Positions 10,640-21,702 are shown, counted from the first letter of the stretch. The stretch: 64,000 nucleotides of DNA from Lachnospiraceae bacterium (GCA_024697065.1 JAILGE010000032.1:1-64000); one strand, 5' to 3'. A program made the numbers and translations. The notes: generated by a model from the sequence alone, not told the origin.

Positions 10640-12004
10640 GTGTTTGCAGGCCGTAAAAAAGAACTTTCCTATCTTGAGGAAAGCTACAGTCAGGACGGAA
10701 GCAGAATAATAGTTATGTATGGATACAGGGGCGTGGGCAAAACCACGCTCCTTAAGCGATTTGCGGAAAAAAAGGATCTGACATACTTCCTCGCCAGACC
10801 CTGCTCGGATGAGGAAGAGAGACTCATCTGGAACAGAGAGTGTGGCGGTGAAGCCATCGATCCCGAGATGCAGGACGTACCAACATATACAGATATATTG
10901 GGCAGACTGATAAATACAGGTTCGGGTAAGAAGATCCTTGCTATCGATGAATTCCAGAACATAATCAGATATTCGCCCGATTTCATGGAACAGCTTGTGA
11001 ATTTTATCAATGCTTCGGATACGCAGATATTCTGCGTACTTTTGTCGTCTTCCATAAGCTTTGTGGAGAATGATCTGGTTTCCAGGATCGGGAAATATGC
11101 AATGGCTTTGAACGGGTTCTTCAAGATCCCTGAGCTGTGCTTCCTTGATTGTGTAAATTATTTTTCAAAGTATTCGACAAAACAGTGCATGGAAGTATAC
11201 GGGATACTTGGCGGTATACCGGCTTACTGGAAATATTTTTCCGATGATAAGGATTTAAAGAGCAATATAATAGCTGCATTTTTAGCAGACGATGCACCTC
11301 TCAAGGAAGAGGGCATGCGCGTGGTGTCGGATGAGCTGAGAGAGACCAATGTTTACTGCACCATACTGAACTGCCTTGCGGCGGATGTCTGCAAGTTGAA
11401 TGATCTGCATAAGCACACGGGATATACGAGAGCCAAGATAAGTGTATATCTTAAGACCCTTATGGAGAGGGGACTTGCAACCAAGGTGTTCCCCTTTGAC
11501 GGTGCATCATCAATAAACGCAAGGAAGGGAATATATCGTATTCCCGTGCGTTTGCTCATCTTTTATTTCAGATTTTTATATTCCAATGCATCTGCTCTTG
11601 AGATGATGAGTGCAGAGGATTTTTATGAGAATATAGTTTCACCCGGATTATCCGAGATCTTCAAGGGTAATTTCAGGAGGGTCTGCTCCGAGTATCTTGA
11701 TATCTTAAGTTCACGTCATGCACTTCCTATTGAGGTGACATCATCCGGAGAGTGGCCCGGTAAGGACGGAGATATAGACATCATCATGCAGAATGATGAA
11801 GGTGATTCTCTTATCGGCTTCTGCAGATGGGATAAAGATGAAATGCAGGTGTCCGATATGGACGTATACTACAGGCTGATCAAGAGTGCCTCACTGCACC
11901 CCGATCATATCTTCGTTTTCAGTGCGGGAACATTTTCCGATGATCTGAAAAAATCAGCGGATCTGGAAGGCAACATCAGGCTCATAGCTACAGAGGATCT
12001 GTAA
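10640..12004 (+). CDS. AAA ATPase (archaeal-ATPase/DUF234-like)
   Basis: Walker A YGYRGVGKTTLL, Walker B ILAIDEFQ, C-terminal winged helix/DUF234-like region; GTG start. Confidence 0.75.
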   Translation: MFAGRKKELSYLEESYSQDGSRIIVMYGYRGVGKTTLLKRFAEKKDLTYFLARPCSDEEERLIWNRECGGEAIDPEMQDVPTYTDILGRLINTGSGKKILAIDEFQNIIRYSPDFMEQLVNFINASDTQIFCVLLSSSISFVENDLVSRIGKYAMALNGFFKIPELCFLDCVNYFSKYSTKQCMEVYGILGGIPAYWKYFSDDKDLKSNIIAAFLADDAPLKEEGMRVVSDELRETNVYCTILNCLAADVCKLNDLHKHTGYTRAKISVYLKTLMERGLATKVFPFDGASSINARKGIYRIPVRLLIFYFRFLYSNASALEMMSAEDFYENIVSPGLSEIFKGNFRRVCSEYLDILSSRHALPIEVTSSGEWPGKDGDIDIIMQNDEGDSLIGFCRWDKDEMQVSDMDVYYRLIKSASLHPDHIFVFSAGTFSDDLKKSADLEGNIRLIATEDL

Positions 12005-12005
12005 G

Positions 12006-14090
12006 ATGGCGGATAAGTCCCTGTTCATAGCCGAAAAGCCTTCTGTGGCCCAGGAGTTTGCCAAGGCTCTTAAGTACAACATGAAGCGCGGTGACGGATA
12101 CCTGGAATGTGATGAAGCTATTGTAACCTGGTGTGTGGGTCATCTTGTTACAATGAGCTATCCCGAGGTATATAAACCTGAGCTTAAGAGATGGAGCTTT
12201 GAGACCATTCCTTTTATCCCGGATGAATACAAATATGAGATCATACCTGCTTCTGCAAAGCAGTTCAAGATCGTAAGCTCACTTCTTAACAGATCTGATG
12301 TAAAGACCATATATGTCTGCACCGACTCGGGACGTGAGGGAGAATATATCTACAGACTGGTTGCCCAGGAAGCTCATGTAGAGGGCAAGGAGCAGAAGAG
12401 AGTCTGGATAGATTCCCAGACCGAGGAAGAGATACTTCGCGGTATCAGGGAGGCAAAGGATATATCGGCATATGATGCCTTAAGTGATGCTGCTTATCTC
12501 CGTGCCCAGGAGGATTACCTCATGGGTATCAATTTTTCCCGTGTCCTTACTATAAAATACGGCACCAATGTGAAGAATTATCTGAAGGCTGATAAGGCTG
12601 TCATCTCTGTCGGCAGAGTTATGACATGCGTATTGGGCATGGTGGTATTCAGGGAAAGAGAGATCAGACAGTTTACAAAGACTCCGTTCTATCGTGTGAC
12701 GGGGAACTTTAATCTGGGCGGGCAGAACGCAGAAGCTGAATGGAGAGCGGTGGAAGGCTCCGAATATGCGGGTTCACCTCTCCTTTACAAGGAGAACGGA
12801 TTTCTTAAAGAAGAGAGTGCCAATGCTCTTATCGATAAGATAAAAGCCGATCAAGGGACCGAAGGCGGCAGCAGGGGGAAAATATTAAAGACTGAAAAAA
12901 AGACGGAAAAGAAGAATGCACCGCTTTTGTTTAACCTTGCGGAACTTCAGAATACCTGCTCAAAGTTTTTTAAGATATCACCTGATGATACTTTAAAGAT
13001 CGCTCAGGAATTATATGAAAAGAAACTTACCACTTATCCCAGAACAGATGCGAGAGTGCTTTCCACAGCGGTTTCCAAGGTGATAAGTCAGAATATCAGG
13101 GGATTACAGAACTATCCGGTATGCGCGGATATTGCTTCCGATGTAATGAAGGGTGATGCCTGGAAGAATATCGCAAAGACCAGATATGTCAATGACAAAC
13201 AGATAACGGACCACTATGCCATCATACCCACGGGGCAGGGATTTCAGAATCTTGCATCGCTTTCTCCTGTGGCGGCAAAGGTCTATGAGACGATAGTAAG
13301 AAGATTTCTCGCCGTTTTCTACCCCCCTGCGGTTTGGAAGAAGGTCGCACTTCAGATAGGCATGGGAAAGGAAACATTCTTTACCAGTTTTAAAGTCCTT
13401 GAGGATGAAGGCTTTAAAAAGGTTATGAAGTACAGCTTCTTTAAGGACAAGGATAAGGCGGGCAGTGACAAAGGCAAAGCTGATGCAGCGGATGATACTG
13501 CAGATGAGAAAAAGAACGATTCTGAGAATGAGGAATTTGTCTGTGGGCCTGAGTTCTTAAAAGTCCTTGAAACGCTAAAGAAGGGTACGGAGGTTCCCTG
13601 CACGGGACTTGGTATCAAGGAAGGTGAGACATCACCTCCGAAACGTTACAATTCGGGTTCATTGATACTGGCAATGGAAAATGCGGGACAGCTTATAGAG
13701 GACGAGGAAATGCGTGCCATGATCAAGGGCTCTGGTATCGGAACCAGTGCGACCCGCGCGGGCATACTTGAAAAACTCTTCAGAATAGGATATCTGTCCC
13801 TCAACAAGAAGACGCAGATAATCACTCCCACACTTAAGGGGGAGATGGTATTCGATGTGGTAAGATATTCCATCGGCTCTATGCTGAATCCCAAGCTTAC
13901 AGCCAGCTGGGAAATGGGACTGTCAGGCGTGGCGGACGGATCCATCAGCAAGGAAGAATATACAAAGAAGCTTAATGATTTCGTTACCAGATATACCGAG
14001 AAGGTTAAGGTTTTATCCAACGGAGCACAGCTTAGAAAATGCTTTGATTATGCATCTGCATATTATAAAAAAGGGAAGAGTTCATCATAA
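12006..14090 (+). CDS. topB: DNA topoisomerase III
   Basis: LFIAEKPSVAQEFAKAL TOPRIM start, CTDSGREGEYIYRL, TTYPRTDARVLS active-site region. Confidence 0.93.
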   Translation: MADKSLFIAEKPSVAQEFAKALKYNMKRGDGYLECDEAIVTWCVGHLVTMSYPEVYKPELKRWSFETIPFIPDEYKYEIIPASAKQFKIVSSLLNRSDVKTIYVCTDSGREGEYIYRLVAQEAHVEGKEQKRVWIDSQTEEEILRGIREAKDISAYDALSDAAYLRAQEDYLMGINFSRVLTIKYGTNVKNYLKADKAVISVGRVMTCVLGMVVFREREIRQFTKTPFYRVTGNFNLGGQNAEAEWRAVEGSEYAGSPLLYKENGFLKEESANALIDKIKADQGTEGGSRGKILKTEKKTEKKNAPLLFNLAELQNTCSKFFKISPDDTLKIAQELYEKKLTTYPRTDARVLSTAVSKVISQNIRGLQNYPVCADIASDVMKGDAWKNIAKTRYVNDKQITDHYAIIPTGQGFQNLASLSPVAAKVYETIVRRFLAVFYPPAVWKKVALQIGMGKETFFTSFKVLEDEGFKKVMKYSFFKDKDKAGSDKGKADAADDTADEKKNDSENEEFVCGPEFLKVLETLKKGTEVPCTGLGIKEGETSPPKRYNSGSLILAMENAGQLIEDEEMRAMIKGSGIGTSATRAGILEKLFRIGYLSLNKKTQIITPTLKGEMVFDVVRYSIGSMLNPKLTASWEMGLSGVADGSISKEEYTKKLNDFVTRYTEKVKVLSNGAQLRKCFDYASAYYKKGKSSS

Positions 14091-14137
14091 AGGAGTTTGA
14101 GATCTCCTTTAATGAATTTACTTCGTGGAGGTAGAAA

Positions 14138-14809
14138 ATGGAAAGAGCAAAAATAGCAAACCTGTATGATCTTACACAGACCATTGCAGCACCGCTTTTG
14201 GAGAAAGTGACATATCCCTGGGAAGCGCTTGCGCTGATAGGTGATTTTATCAAGGAGCTGGGCAATACCCTTGACCCTGAACGTTTTGAAAAGAGGGGAG
14301 AAGATATCTGGGTTGCAAAGAGTGCAAAAGTAGCACCTACGGCATGCCTGAACGGCCCGCTTATCATTGATGAGGATGCGGAAGTAAGACATTGCGCTTT
14401 TGTCAGAGGCAAAGCCATCGTCGGAAAGAACTGTGTAGTCGGTAATTCCACAGAATTAAAGAATGTGATACTTTTCAATAATGTTCAGGTTCCCCACTAC
14501 AACTACGTAGGTGATTCCATTCTTGGATACAAGTCACATATGGGAGCAGGATCCATCACCTCAAACGTAAAGAGTGATAAGACACTTGTGGTTGTTAAGG
14601 ACAGTGATGAGCAGATCGAAACAGGGTTAAAAAAGTTCGGCGCAATGCTCGGAGACTATGTTGAGGTCGGATGCAATTCCGTGCTCAATCCGGGGACAGT
14701 TATCGGAAGACACACGAGCATATATCCCACTTCATGTGTAAGAGGTGTGATCCCTGAGGGCTCCATCTACAAGAAGTGCGGAGAGATCGCATTAAGGAAG
14801 AATGACTGA
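14138..14809 (+). CDS. Left-handed beta-helix (hexapeptide) nucleotidyl/acyltransferase-like protein
   Basis: Hexapeptide repeats (IDEDAEVRHCAFVRGKAIVGKNCVVGNSTELKNVILF...) similar to the GlmU C-terminal type. Confidence 0.7.
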   Translation: MERAKIANLYDLTQTIAAPLLEKVTYPWEALALIGDFIKELGNTLDPERFEKRGEDIWVAKSAKVAPTACLNGPLIIDEDAEVRHCAFVRGKAIVGKNCVVGNSTELKNVILFNNVQVPHYNYVGDSILGYKSHMGAGSITSNVKSDKTLVVVKDSDEQIETGLKKFGAMLGDYVEVGCNSVLNPGTVIGRHTSIYPTSCVRGVIPEGSIYKKCGEIALRKND

Positions 14810-14811
14810 TA

Positions 14812-15306
14812 ATGAATTTTGATAATATCGGGATAAAGAGACTGCCTTCGGACAAGGAAAAGAAATTCAGAAGGATCCTCTCGGAGGTGAGAAAAGATTC
14901 CAGGTTCGACAGTATGACAAACTTCATCCAGCATGGTGATACGACTGTAAGGGAACACTGTATCCATGTGGCCGAGACCGCTTATTTCATTGCGATAAAG
15001 TTCGGCATTGAAGTAGATGAGGAAGCGCTTATCAGAGGAGCGTTGCTGCATGATTATTTTCTCTACGACTGGCATGAAAGATCAGCTGCAAATATGATCC
15101 ATGGTTTTACTCATCCAAGGAAGGCATATAACAGGGCGAAAGAAGATTTCACACTGAGCAGAGTGGAAGCGGATATGATAATACATCATATGTTTCCGCT
15201 GACACCTTCATGCCCGAAGACCAAAGAGGGCGCGGTCCTTTGCATAGCAGACAAGCTTTGTGCTACGGGTGAGACCATTCGCGGCAAGCTTCCCTGGAGA
15301 GTGTAA
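14812..15306 (+). CDS. HD-domain hydrolase
   Basis: H....VA..A and ALLHDYFLYDWHE HD motif; CIADKLCATGET. Confidence 0.75.
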   Translation: MNFDNIGIKRLPSDKEKKFRRILSEVRKDSRFDSMTNFIQHGDTTVREHCIHVAETAYFIAIKFGIEVDEEALIRGALLHDYFLYDWHERSAANMIHGFTHPRKAYNRAKEDFTLSRVEADMIIHHMFPLTPSCPKTKEGAVLCIADKLCATGETIRGKLPWRV

Positions 15307-15420
15307 AAATCGTCACGATTGACTAAAGCTCAGTTTTGTTTTATTCTTTGGAAATATGTTATGTAAACACTAGCGCAAACCCCGTGTTTGGCGCTTTATA
15401 AAAATCAGTGAGGTGTCGGG

Positions 15421-16332
15421 ATGAGATTTGCAGAAGTGTCTTGGTCGCCGTTTATCGTTTGCGGAATGGATTTTCCAACTCTTACCTGCGTGTTGTTGAT
15501 ATACGGATTTATCGGATGGGCATATGAATCTTCCATTTTCTCTCTTGCAGAGCAGGGAAAATTCATGAACAGGGGATGTTTTATCGGCCCTTACTGTCCT
15601 ATATACGGAGTGGTCTCGGTTGTGAACCTGTATCTCCTTCACGGCATAGAGTCGCCGCTTAAGATCATCATCATATCCAGTCTTTCGGTATGTGCCATAG
15701 AGTATGTCACCAGCTGGGCTCTTGAAAAAGTGTTCCACGCGAGATATTGGGATTACAGTTATTACCCACTTAATATCAACGGAAGGATAAGTGTTATTTC
15801 AGGTATCTTTTTCGGACTTTCGATCCTGTTCTTAATAAAGATCCTTCACCCCGCGGTGCTGCACATGCTTTCGGCAATGTCTCCTTCGGCCAGATATTAT
15901 ACGGCGATCGCAGCATGGGGAGTGTTCCTGTCTGATGCGGTATTTACAACGATAGGAATGTGCAACCTTAACAGGAAATGTAAAGAACTGTATGATGCCA
16001 TAGATAAATATATGGATAAGCAGTTTGATAAGGTAAATGAGAAGAAGGACTATTTCAAAAAATTCCGCATTGTCAAGCAGGGTGAGAAGATGCTCATTAA
16101 GATCAAGGGTGTCAACAAGCTCTTTGTGGAAATGGAGACCAACTACTTAAAGGCGGTTCCTGATTTCCATTCAACCAAGTATTCGGATATCATAGAGAAG
16201 ATGAGGATGGCAATGCGCCATACCAGAAAGAATGAAGCCAATCTGGTTGAATTCTCGGAAGAAGATCTTACAGATGACGAGCATGAGGGTGACGATAAGT
16301 CAGGTAAGGATAAGGACGAAAAAGCAGTCTGA
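15421..16332 (+). CDS. Putative ABC transporter permease-like membrane protein (PF06541-like)
   Basis: YGFIGWAYESSIFSLAEQGKFMNRGCFIGPYCPIYGVV motif; multiple TM segments and a charged C-terminal tail. Confidence 0.65.
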   Translation: MRFAEVSWSPFIVCGMDFPTLTCVLLIYGFIGWAYESSIFSLAEQGKFMNRGCFIGPYCPIYGVVSVVNLYLLHGIESPLKIIIISSLSVCAIEYVTSWALEKVFHARYWDYSYYPLNINGRISVISGIFFGLSILFLIKILHPAVLHMLSAMSPSARYYTAIAAWGVFLSDAVFTTIGMCNLNRKCKELYDAIDKYMDKQFDKVNEKKDYFKKFRIVKQGEKMLIKIKGVNKLFVEMETNYLKAVPDFHSTKYSDIIEKMRMAMRHTRKNEANLVEFSEEDLTDDEHEGDDKSGKDKDEKAV

Positions 16333-16869
16333 TCAATCCGTGGTATTGTCGGATACGGACATATCTGCTGATACAGAAGTATCGACCGGTGCGGACAGAT
16401 CCGCATTTGATGTATCCACGGGGATAGTATATTCTTCGTTACGCAACAACCTGCCAAGCTCAGCAACGCAGGAGAATGCATGATCGTACTTTGCTTTTGC
16501 CTTGAGCTCGAGGTCTCCGTCGTAGGTTTCTGCACCGTATACCTCATGGTAGAGTGATACGGATTCGTGCATTGCGGCGGCTGCATTGTCAGCGAGTACG
16601 GCTGCATCGGGGAGATCTCCCGGAACTTCCAGTGAAGCCATCTGCGCAAAGGTCTGATCCATATAGTCAAGATATGTGAGGAGATCGGAGGATGCCGTTT
16701 CGGATGAAGCATCTATGGCGTTAATGGATACCGAAAGGATCTCTACGTTTGACGAAAAAGTCTGCATATTCTGTACGTAATCTTCAGTTACTTTATCGCT
16801 TTTGCCGGAGCAGGCAGATAACGATATGCAGCAAATAATAAGAAATATAAAGAGTGATCTTTTATTCAT
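16333..16869 (-). CDS. Putative lipoprotein
   Basis: Signal peptide with lipobox: MNKRSLFIFLIICCISLSACSGKSD. Confidence 0.6.
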   Translation of the reverse strand: MNKRSLFIFLIICCISLSACSGKSDKVTEDYVQNMQTFSSNVEILSVSINAIDASSETASSDLLTYLDYMDQTFAQMASLEVPGDLPDAAVLADNAAAAMHESVSLYHEVYGAETYDGDLELKAKAKYDHAFSCVAELGRLLRNEEYTIPVDTSNADLSAPVDTSVSADMSVSDNTTD

Positions 16870-17036
16870 TTTAAACTGTCCTTTTATCCTGATCTTGAAC
16901 AGGGTAAATTTAACATAAATCGGAGCGAAATAAAAGTGCTTCGCGCTCGCTCTGATTTACAGGTTCAGAGAATTTTTATTCGAAAATTATCATTCAAAAA
17001 TTCTCATTCAAAAATTCTCTTCGTGGAGGTAGAAGT

Positions 17037-18650
17037 ATGAATGGCGCTGAGGCGATGATAAAATGCCTTGAAGAAGAAAATGTAAAATACGTATTTGGCT
17101 ATCCGGGAGTAGCGATCTGCCCTTTTTATGATGCCATATACCAGTCGGATATAAAGTCCGTGCTGATAAGGACGGAACAGAATGCTGCCCACGCGGCAAG
17201 CGGAATGGCAAGGATGACGGGAGAGGCTGCGGTCTGTGCGGTCACATCAGGTCCCGGCGCCACAAATCTGATCTCCGGTATCGCAACGGCTTTTGCAGAT
17301 TCGATACCCATGATATGCATCACCGGTCAGGTCAATTCTGAACTTATCGGCTCCGATGTATTCCAGGAAGCAGATATCACAGGAGCTGTGGAGAGCTTTG
17401 TTAAATATTCATATCTTGTGAAGAATCCCAAGGATATACCCGAGATAGTAAAGGAAGCTTTTTACATAGCCAATTCGGGAAGACGCGGACCTGTGCTCAT
17501 TGACTTTCCCATCGATGTACAGCAGGCGGAGATTAGAAACTTTGAGTATCCCAAGGAAGTAAAACTCCGCACCTACAAGCCCACTATTAAGGGAAATGCT
17601 CTCCAGATCAAGAAAGTCATAAGAGAGCTTGAAAAGGCTCATAAACCGCTTATCTGCGCCGGTGGCGGAGTTCATCTTTGTAATGCCGTAAAGGAACTGC
17701 GCGAATTCGCGGAAGAATACAGCATTCCCGTTGTTTCTACAATGATGGGAATAGGAGTGCTTCCGACGGAGCATCCGCTTTATTTCGGTATGGTAGGTAA
17801 TAACGGTGCACCTGCGGCCAATCGTGCCATGCGTGAAGCTGATATGATCATCATGCTTGGAGCAAGAGTCGCAGACCGTGCGGTCAATCAGCCGGAAGTT
17901 CTTACCGAGAATACGGTCCTTGTTCATATTGATGTGGATCCTGCAGAGATCGGAAAAAATGCCGGAGCAGCCATCCCCATAGTAGGAGATGCAAAGCATA
18001 TCCTTCAGGATATGACGGAATATGAGATAGACGGTGATTATGCGACATGGATAAAGGAACTTGAAGGGTATAGCAGAGATCTTAAAGTGATCCGCCCCGA
18101 TCATCCGGGATTTGTTGATCCCGCCATCTTTGTGAGAAAACTTTCCGAAAAGATGAAAGATGATGCCGTATATGTTGCTGATGTCGGACAGAATCAGATC
18201 TGGTCCTGCAGAAATCATATTGTCAGAAACGGAAGATTCCTTACAAGCGGAGGAATGGGTACGATGGGCTATTCGATCCCCGCAGCAATGGGCGCGAAGC
18301 TTGCAGCACCTTCAAAACAGGTGGTGGCTGTATGCGGTGACGGATCTTTCCAGATGTCCATGATGGAGCTTGCCACATTATGCCAGTATGATATTCCCGT
18401 GAAGATCATCGTAATGCGCAACAGCTATCTCGGAATGGTAAGACAGTATCAGCATTTCTCGCTTAAGGATCGTTATTCCATGGTAGATATAGGGATGACT
18501 CCCGCACTGGATCATATCGCAAGGGCATATGATATGAAATATATGTATATAAAGGATATGAAGGGCGTCGAAGACAAGATCGAGGCATTCCTTAAGGATG
18601 ATGAATCATATCTGGTTGAGTGTAATATCGATCCTATGGATCTTGTTTAA
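17037..18650 (+). CDS. ilvB: Acetolactate synthase large subunit
   Basis: TPP enzyme: RTEQNAAHAASGMARMTG, VAVCGDGSFQMSMMELATL; ilv gene context. Confidence 0.92.
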   Translation: MNGAEAMIKCLEEENVKYVFGYPGVAICPFYDAIYQSDIKSVLIRTEQNAAHAASGMARMTGEAAVCAVTSGPGATNLISGIATAFADSIPMICITGQVNSELIGSDVFQEADITGAVESFVKYSYLVKNPKDIPEIVKEAFYIANSGRRGPVLIDFPIDVQQAEIRNFEYPKEVKLRTYKPTIKGNALQIKKVIRELEKAHKPLICAGGGVHLCNAVKELREFAEEYSIPVVSTMMGIGVLPTEHPLYFGMVGNNGAPAANRAMREADMIIMLGARVADRAVNQPEVLTENTVLVHIDVDPAEIGKNAGAAIPIVGDAKHILQDMTEYEIDGDYATWIKELEGYSRDLKVIRPDHPGFVDPAIFVRKLSEKMKDDAVYVADVGQNQIWSCRNHIVRNGRFLTSGGMGTMGYSIPAAMGAKLAAPSKQVVAVCGDGSFQMSMMELATLCQYDIPVKIIVMRNSYLGMVRQYQHFSLKDRYSMVDIGMTPALDHIARAYDMKYMYIKDMKGVEDKIEAFLKDDESYLVECNIDPMDLV

Positions 18651-18664
18651 GAAAGGGTGCGAGT

Positions 18665-19147
18665 ATGAAAAGGATTTTTTCGGTTCTTGTTGAAAACAGG
18701 ACAGGTGTACTCTGGAAAGTGGCAGGCCTTTTTTCAAGAAGAGGCTTCAACATAAATTCTCTGGCTGTGGGTGAGACGGATAATAATGAGACATCCATGA
18801 TGACCATTTTAAGTGACGGTTCACCCAGAACACTGGAGCAGATAGAAAAGCAGTTAAACAAAAAGCTGGATGTCATCAAGGTGCGTACCTTTGATGAGAA
18901 TAAGGCTGTTACCAGAGAGCTCATGCTGATAAAGGTAAAATATACCAAGGCAAACCGACGTGAGATCATGGAGACCTGTGAGGTTATGGGTGCCGAGATA
19001 GTGGATATGTCGGAATCTCTTATGATGATCCAGATCTGTGATTCTCCGGAGAAGATCCAGCTTCTCATAAGTATGCTTGCACAGGTAAGGATAGTGGAAG
19101 TGGCGAGAACCGGAACCCTTGCACTTCAGAAGTGCCTTGAAGATTAG
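18665..19147 (+). CDS. ilvN: Acetolactate synthase small subunit (copy 1)
   Basis: ACT domain: FSVLVENRTGVLWKVAGLFSRRGFNINSLAVGETD. Confidence 0.9.
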   Translation: MKRIFSVLVENRTGVLWKVAGLFSRRGFNINSLAVGETDNNETSMMTILSDGSPRTLEQIEKQLNKKLDVIKVRTFDENKAVTRELMLIKVKYTKANRREIMETCEVMGAEIVDMSESLMMIQICDSPEKIQLLISMLAQVRIVEVARTGTLALQKCLED

Positions 19148-19163
19148 TTTGCCGCATTTTATT

Positions 19164-19192
19164 TTGCAACAAGCGATCTTTTCTGCTATACT
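19164..19192 (+). promoter_or_regulatory. Sigma-A type promoter upstream of second ilvN
   Basis: TTGCAA - 17 nt - TATACT. Confidence 0.6.
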
Positions 19193-19237
19193 AGCTCTTA
19201 TATTTTCAAAAACTATTAAGTGAGGCGTCACAGAAAA

Positions 19238-19753
19238 ATGGCTGCGGAATCGAATAAAAAAGTATTTCAGCTTCTTGTAGATAACACATCGGGTGTTCTC
19301 AGCAGGATCTCAGGTCTTTTTTCCAGAAGAGGATATAATATCGAGAGCATCACGGCGGGCGTGACTGCGGATCCCCGTTTTACACGTATCACCATTGTAA
19401 CGAGCGGTGATGATGATATTCTTGAGCAGATAGAGAAGCAGGTGGCTAAGTTAGTTGATGTAAGGAATATCAAGGTTCTTGAGCCTTCCGAATCCGTTTA
19501 CAGGGAGCTTTGCCTTATAAAGGTTGAAGTTACGGATAAATCCCGTGAGGGACTTATCGCGGTAGCAAATGTTTTCAGAGCAAATATAATTGACGTCAGC
19601 ACCACATCGATGATCATCGAGATCACAGGTAATCAGAATAAGATCCAGGCCTTCCTAGGACTGCTGGAAGGATATACGATCCTGGAGTTAGCAAGGACCG
19701 GTATCTCCGGACTTACCAGAGGCGACAAGGATGTAGTCTGGCTCGATGTTTAA
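19238..19753 (+). CDS. ilvN: Acetolactate synthase small subunit (copy 2)
   Basis: ACT domain: FQLLVDNTSGVLSRISGLFSRRGYNIESITAGVT; ELARTGISGLTRG. Confidence 0.9.
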   Translation: MAAESNKKVFQLLVDNTSGVLSRISGLFSRRGYNIESITAGVTADPRFTRITIVTSGDDDILEQIEKQVAKLVDVRNIKVLEPSESVYRELCLIKVEVTDKSREGLIAVANVFRANIIDVSTTSMIIEITGNQNKIQAFLGLLEGYTILELARTGISGLTRGDKDVVWLDV

Positions 19754-19834
19754 TTATTTATTACAGAACTATTGTGAATAATGGCAGGTAAGGAACCGCA
19801 ACTAACGATCCCTGAACAGGCTGTTATAATATAA

Positions 19835-20881
<1,047 letters not shown>

Positions 20882-20906
20882 TCGATATAGCTTTTAGATG
20901 TTCTAG

Positions 20907-20941
20907 ATCCCCGCGGCAGTGTTTGCTGCGGGGATTTTTTT
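20907..20941 (+). terminator. Rho-independent terminator of ilvC
   Basis: ATCCCCGCGGCA-GTGTT-TGCTGCGGGGAT followed by T tract. Confidence 0.85.
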
Positions 20942-20972
20942 GCATGCGAGATGTTTTCAATATGGGGTGAGC

Positions 20973-21622
20973 TTTTCACTCCCACTGTGTGGCCTTACAG
21001 TGGAATGCTCGCCTGCAGTTCTGCCGGAAAATGCGTGAGAAGACGGCAACTCACGAAACCGTTCACACGCTCCATCCGTGAAGCGTAGTTCACTCGCCCT
21101 GCCATCCGTGGCAGGACGTTTCTGTAAGACGAGCATTTTCCGGAACTGCAACGGCTCGCTAATACACTGTAATGCCACACAGTGGGAGTGAAAAACTATA
21201 CGCAGTGATGATCTTACAGTGGAATGCTCGCCTGCAGTTCTGCCGGAAAATGCGTGAGAAGACGGCAACTCACGAAACCGTTCACACGCTCCATCCGTGG
21301 AGCGTTGTTCACTCGCCCTGCCATCCGTGGCAGGACGTTTCTGTAAGACGAGCATTTTCCGGAACTGCAACGGCTCGCTAATACACTGTAAGGCCACACA
21401 GTGGGAGTGAAAAACTATACGCAGTGGGAGCGAAAAACTATACGCAGTGGGAGCGAAAAACTATACGCAGTGGGAGCGAAAAACTATACGCAGTGGGAGC
21501 GAAAAACTATACGCAGTGATGATCTTACGGTGGAATGCTCGCCTGCAGTTCTGCTGGAAAATGCGTGAGAGGACGGCAGCTCACGAAACCGTTCACCCGC
21601 TCCGCGGATGGAGCGGACCGGC
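20973..21622. repeat. Tandem palindromic repeat locus: copy A, copy B and partial copy C of a ~219-bp unit
   Basis: CTTAC(A/G)GTGGAATGCTCGCCTGCAGTTCTG(C/T)(C/T)GGAAAATGCGTGAGA begins at 20994, 21213 and 21524. A and B appear to differ at only about three positions. Outer ends CACTCCCACTGTGTGGC / GCCACACAGTGGGAGTG are inverted. Confidence 0.9.
21399..21520. repeat. 23-bp tandem repeat (ACTATACGCAGTGGGAGYGAAAA), about 5 units
   Basis: CAGTGGGAG recurs at 21399, 21422, 21445, 21468 and 21491, an exact 23-bp period. Confidence 0.95.
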
Positions 21623-21702
21623 AGGGATGTTGAAGAGATGTTTATTATGATAGAATGATTCCTGGTGATTAATATGATCATATGGTCATTGGGGGATAAT
21701 TT

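Noticed and set aside
16870-17036. T-box leader upstream of ilvB
   Set aside because: No AGGGUGGNACCGCG-type T-box sequence found and no terminator/antiterminator pair recognised.
21399-21520. 23-bp repeats as a CRISPR array
   Set aside because: Units are directly abutting with no unique spacers, and no cas genes are in the window.
20957-21650. ORFs on both strands through the palindromic repeats (e.g. MALQCISEPLQFRKMLVLQKRPATDGRASE...)
   Set aside because: They arise from the repeated structured DNA itself, occur in several frames and strands, and lack RBS context.
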